Assembly: GCA_035763085.1 (NCBI GenBank)
Contig: DASUBV010000042.1
Span: 1-35,991, forward strand
DNA: 35,991 bases
Source of the DNA: DASUBV01 sp035763085
GTDB lineage: Bacteria; Actinomycetota; Actinomycetes; Streptosporangiales; Streptosporangiaceae
Reading direction: 5' to 3'
Positions 33,758-35,991 of the stretch are shown piece by piece. Position 1 is the first letter of the stretch. Every line of letters starts with the position of its first letter. A program made the position numbers and the translations under genes. The notes below the pieces were generated by a model that saw only the letters and a program-made list of their open reading frames with translations, did not search any database and was not told where the DNA came from.

Positions 33758-34252
33758 ATGGACGAGCGCCGTGCCCTGGCCGGGGACCTGCGCCGGATCG
33801 TGGCCAGCAGGCTGCTCGACGCCCTGGACATCCTGTTCGGCCCCGGCGAGCTGGCGGGCGCCGGCGGACGGCTGCGCGACCTGCTGGAGGCCAGGAGCCA
33901 GGCGTGGGCGGATGTGCTGTGCGGGGACGACGACCGGGAGGCCGCGTTCCTGGCCATCCGCCTGGTCGCCGCGCTGTACCCGGGCGACGCGCCGTTCGAC
34001 CCGCCGGCGGCGTGGTGGGACACGCCATTCGGCCGGGCCGTCGCGCGCCGGGCCGGGCACCCGGCCGCCACCGCGGTGCCGGTGTCGGTCGCCGCGGCCA
34101 TGCTCGGGATCACCCGTCAGGGTGTGCACGACCTGGCCCGGCGGCACAAGCTCGACCGCGGTCCGGACGGGGCAATTTCCACCGCATCCATCCAGGCCCG
34201 CCTCTCCCGCGGCCGCGGCGACCTGCCCGCGGCAACCCTCAGGAGGCAATGA
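33758..34252 (+). CDS. small helix-turn-helix protein, probable autoregulator
   Basis: A 164-aa soluble protein. Residues of about 1-100 are mostly helical and contain WADVLCGDD and AIRLVAALYPGDAPFDPPAAWWDTPFG. Residues of about 113-135 (VPVSVAAAMLGITRQGVHDLARRHKL) look like an excisionase- or MerR-type helix-turn-helix. The tail (SIQARLSRGRG) is basic. I do not recognise a named family. ATG 33758 is chosen for its AAAAGGGGG leader and strong upstream promoter. The aldo/keto reductase gene starts immediately after its stop with no gap, and its AGGAGG lies inside this gene, so the pair is cotranscribed and the reductase probably belongs to its regulon. Confidence 0.75.
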   Translation: MDERRALAGDLRRIVASRLLDALDILFGPGELAGAGGRLRDLLEARSQAWADVLCGDDDREAAFLAIRLVAALYPGDAPFDPPAAWWDTPFGRAVARRAGHPAATAVPVSVAAAMLGITRQGVHDLARRHKLDRGPDGAISTASIQARLSRGRGDLPAATLRRQ

Positions 34253-35170
34253 ATGACCCGTCCCGCTGACCGGGCGCTGCGACTGGCTGACGATCTCAGC
34301 GTCGGCCGCCTCGGCTACGGCGCGATGCAGCTGCCCGGCCCCGGCATCTGGGGACCGCCGCGCGACCATGACACGGCGCTCGCCGTGCTGCGGCGGGCGG
34401 TGGCGCTGGGCGTCACGCATATCGACACCAGCGACTTCTACGGCCCTCACGTGGCCAACGACCTGATCAGGGAGGCGCTGCACCCGTATCCCGGCGACCT
34501 GGTCATTGCCACCAAGGTCGGCGCGGCCCGCGACGAGCGGCATGGTTTCGAGGCCGCCGCCGAGCCGCGGCAGCTGCGCGACCAGGTCGAGGGCAACCTG
34601 GCCCGGCTGGGCCGGGACCGGCTGGACCTGGTGTACCTGCGCCTCGGCGGCGACGGCCTGCTGCCGCCCGGCGAGGTTCCCTTCACCGAGTCGTTCGGGG
34701 CGCTGGCCGACCTGCGCCAGCGCGGGCTGATCCGGAACCTCGGCCTCAGCGGCGTCACCACGACCCAGCTAGCCCTGGCCCGGGAGATCGCGCCGGTGGC
34801 GGCCGTGCAGAACCGCTTTCACCTGTTCGACCGGTCCAGCGCGGATGTCCTGTCCGCGTGCGAGGCCGCCGGCATCGCCTTCGCGGCCTACTTCCCGCTG
34901 GCCGCCGGAATGCTCCGCCCCGGCCTGGACCTGTCCCGGGTGCCGCCCGGCATGGCTCCCTCCGCCGGGCAGCTCGCCGCGCTCGACGAGATCGCCGGGC
35001 GGTACCGCGCAACCCGGGCCCAGGTGGCGCTGTCCTGGCTGCTCGGCCACTGCCCGGTCACCCTGGCCATCCCCGGCACCTCCTCGCCCGCGCACCTGGA
35101 GGAGAACATGGCGGCAGCCGGGCTGCGGCTGTCCGCCGAGGACCAGACCGTGCTGGACAAGCTGGCCTGA
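34253..35170 (+). CDS. aldo/keto reductase resembling pyridoxal reductase PdxI
   Basis: A 305-aa NADPH-dependent oxidoreductase with the AKR barrel. The catalytic Asp58, Tyr63 and Lys88 are in HIDTSDFYG and IATKVG. The usual catalytic His is replaced by Arg130 (LDLVYLRLGGDG), as in the Escherichia coli YdbC/PdxI group. The C-terminal VALSWLLGHCPVTLAIPGTSSPAHLEENMAAAGLRLS also matches that group closely, by memory. PdxI reduces pyridoxal to pyridoxine in vitamin B6 salvage. Substrate assignment here is inference; a general carbonyl reductase remains possible. AGGAGG (34241-34246) lies 6 bases before the ATG. Confidence 0.85.
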   Translation: MTRPADRALRLADDLSVGRLGYGAMQLPGPGIWGPPRDHDTALAVLRRAVALGVTHIDTSDFYGPHVANDLIREALHPYPGDLVIATKVGAARDERHGFEAAAEPRQLRDQVEGNLARLGRDRLDLVYLRLGGDGLLPPGEVPFTESFGALADLRQRGLIRNLGLSGVTTTQLALAREIAPVAAVQNRFHLFDRSSADVLSACEAAGIAFAAYFPLAAGMLRPGLDLSRVPPGMAPSAGQLAALDEIAGRYRATRAQVALSWLLGHCPVTLAIPGTSSPAHLEENMAAAGLRLSAEDQTVLDKLA

Positions 35171-35180
35171 GTCACTGACT

Positions 35181-35237
35181 GGCGGCACCCGCTAGCCCGG
35201 GCCACGCCCGCGGTCAGAACGCCCAGCGGGTGCCGCC
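35181..35237 (+). terminator. long inverted repeat after the aldo/keto reductase gene
   Basis: GGCGGCACCCGCT (35181-35193) and AGCGGGTGCCGCC (35225-35237) are perfect 13-bp arms separated by 31 bases, 10 bases after the stop codon. It is a probable terminator. The rest of the 306-base gap to the DUF5302 gene is GC-rich with no gene that I can support. Confidence 0.55.
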
Positions 35238-35476
35238 GCCGCGATCCTGGGCGGCAACCACGCGGGCGTCCCCCGGGCGTGCGGTCCTGGCGAGCCGCGG
35301 CGGCGGTCAGCACCGGTCACAGCGCCAGCACCAGGCGGGCGGCGGACACCGCCCGGCCGGAGGGTGGCGAGCATGGGCGGGCACGATCGCGGGCGGCGGG
35401 CGTTCCGGCCGCGCCGGCCAGCCCGCGCCGCGGCCGGCTGTGCAAGGCTGTGCATCGCCGACAACAGGAGGTCCTC

Positions 35477-35734
35477 ATGACTGACGCCGGGCCGGAGCCC
35501 GAGCATTCCGAGAGCCCTGACGGTCTGGAGAGCGCCGGGGATTCCGAAGCTCTCCCGGACTCCGAGGGTGCCGAGGACGAGGCACGGCGCAAGTTCCGCG
35601 AGGCGCTGGAGCGCAAGCGGGCCCGGGAGACGAGCACGGCCGGCGGGCGCGCGGGCAGCAACTCCGGGAAGGTGCACGGCGTGCACGGCCCCGCTTCGAG
35701 CCGCCGCTCGTTCCGCCGTCGGGGCGGCGGCTGA
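35477..35734 (+). CDS. DUF5302 family protein
   Basis: An 85-aa hydrophilic protein. An acidic N-terminal half (PEPEHSESPDGLESAGDSEA) precedes a conserved helix (EDEARRKFREALERKRAR) and a basic C-terminal motif (GKVHGVHGPASSRRSFRRRGG). This layout and the HGPASSRR(S/T)FRR end are those of the actinobacterial DUF5302 family, of unknown function. The clustering of charges suggests a nucleic-acid- or ribosome-associated protein, which is inference. AGGAGG at 35466-35471 lies 5 bases before the ATG. It is a single gene, convergent with the dienelactone hydrolase gene. Confidence 0.85.
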   Translation: MTDAGPEPEHSESPDGLESAGDSEALPDSEGAEDEARRKFREALERKRARETSTAGGRAGSNSGKVHGVHGPASSRRSFRRRGGG

Positions 35735-35807
35735 GCAACCGCGATGCCGCGCTGGCCCCCGGGGCCTGCCGCACCGGGTCCGGCGGGCCCGTGACGGTGC
35801 CCGGGCC

Positions 35808-35825
35808 CGCCGGCGTGCGCCGGCG
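35808..35825. terminator. short hairpin between convergent genes
   Basis: CGCCGGC (35808-35814) pairs with GCCGGCG (35819-35825) around GTGC, immediately beyond the stop codon of the minus-strand hydrolase and 74 bases after the DUF5302 stop. It is a possible bidirectional terminator. Confidence 0.4.
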
Positions 35826-35991
35826 TCAGGCCGACAGGTGACTGCCGAAGAAGCCGAAGACCTTCCCCCAGGCGTCCATCGCCGCCTCGGGCCGGTACAT
35901 CGGAGCCTGGTAGTACATGAAGCCGTGCCCGGCGCCGTCGTAGCGGTGGAACTCATAGTCCTTGCCGTGCCGCCGGAGCTCCGCCTCGTGC
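35826..35991 (-). CDS. dienelactone hydrolase family protein, C-terminal end only
   Basis: The gene runs off the right edge of the window. The visible 54 residues read EFHRYDGAGHGFMYYQAP, then MYRPEAAMDAWGKVFGFFGSHLSA and TGA at 35828-35826. The GHGF motif carries the catalytic His of the dienelactone hydrolase family (Cys/Asp/His triad), and the tail helix is typical. The nucleophile and N terminus are not in view, so activity cannot be judged. Family members open dienelactones in aromatic degradation or act as general carboxymethylene hydrolases. Confidence 0.8.
   Translation of the reverse strand, partial: HEAELRRHGKDYEFHRYDGAGHGFMYYQAPMYRPEAAMDAWGKVFGFFGSHLSA

Noticed and set aside
33705..34256. 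Alternative frame over the small HTH gene (ORF starting at 33705)
   Set aside because: It begins upstream of the predicted transcription start and gives Arg/Pro-rich sequence without domain features; the frame at 33758 has the ribosome site and HTH.

Overview
The window is very GC-rich, with strongly GC-biased third codon positions, AGGAGG-type ribosome binding sites, frequent GTG starts and many 4-base ATGA/GTGA stop-start overlaps. Family content points the same way: a coproporphyrin-type ferrochelatase, a GuaB1-type GMP reductase-like protein, DUF6247 and DUF5302 proteins, and a GlnR-type box. This indicates an actinomycete, perhaps near Streptosporangiales, although the genus cannot be read from the sequence. 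I see no rRNA, tRNA, CRISPR array, insertion sequence or phage gene. Most of the window looks like ordinary chromosome. The most structured part is a regulated sugar-uptake locus at about 20.0-30.5 kb.

Layout. 0-4 kb: the end of a membrane-anchored secreted-domain protein (possibly a receptor kinase tail), convergent with inositol-phosphatase-like and ferrochelatase genes, then a membrane-anchored lytic transglycosylase. 4-11.5 kb: an MFS exporter coupled to an aldonolactone-oxidase-like flavoenzyme, a TetR regulator, GuaB1, a D-Ala-D-Ala carboxypeptidase and a U32-like barrel protein. 11.5-13.5 kb: a double HD/HD-GYP protein with a LuxR-type DNA-binding tail, followed by a small unknown gene. 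13.7-18.2 kb: a proline-iminopeptidase-like hydrolase and a second alpha/beta hydrolase on the minus strand, diverging from a cyclase-family metal hydrolase that overlaps a thiamine-diphosphate enzyme.

18.4-30.5 kb: a lone ammonium transporter with a GlnR-like box upstream diverges from a seven-gene plus-strand operon. The operon encodes a LacI regulator, two Dpp-type permeases, two Dpp-type ATPases, a lipoprotein binding protein and a GH3 beta-glycosidase with a PA14-like insert. Two identical 14-bp palindromes lie just downstream of a predicted promoter ahead of the LacI gene, and a strong hairpin follows the GH3 gene. The simplest reading is substrate-induced import of a (beta-)gluco-oligosaccharide by an oligopeptide-type ABC transporter, followed by cytoplasmic cleavage. 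A perfect 20-bp inverted repeat lies inside the first codons of the GH3 gene and may tune its expression.

30.5-36 kb: a GlxA-like regulator with a VOC protein, two small unknown ORFs, a frameshifted DUF6247 pseudogene, a 19-cysteine copper-storage-type four-helix protein, and a small HTH protein with a near-consensus promoter overlapped by a perfect palindrome. That HTH gene is joined without a gap to a PdxI-like aldo/keto reductase. A DUF5302 protein and the C-terminal end of a dienelactone hydrolase close the window.
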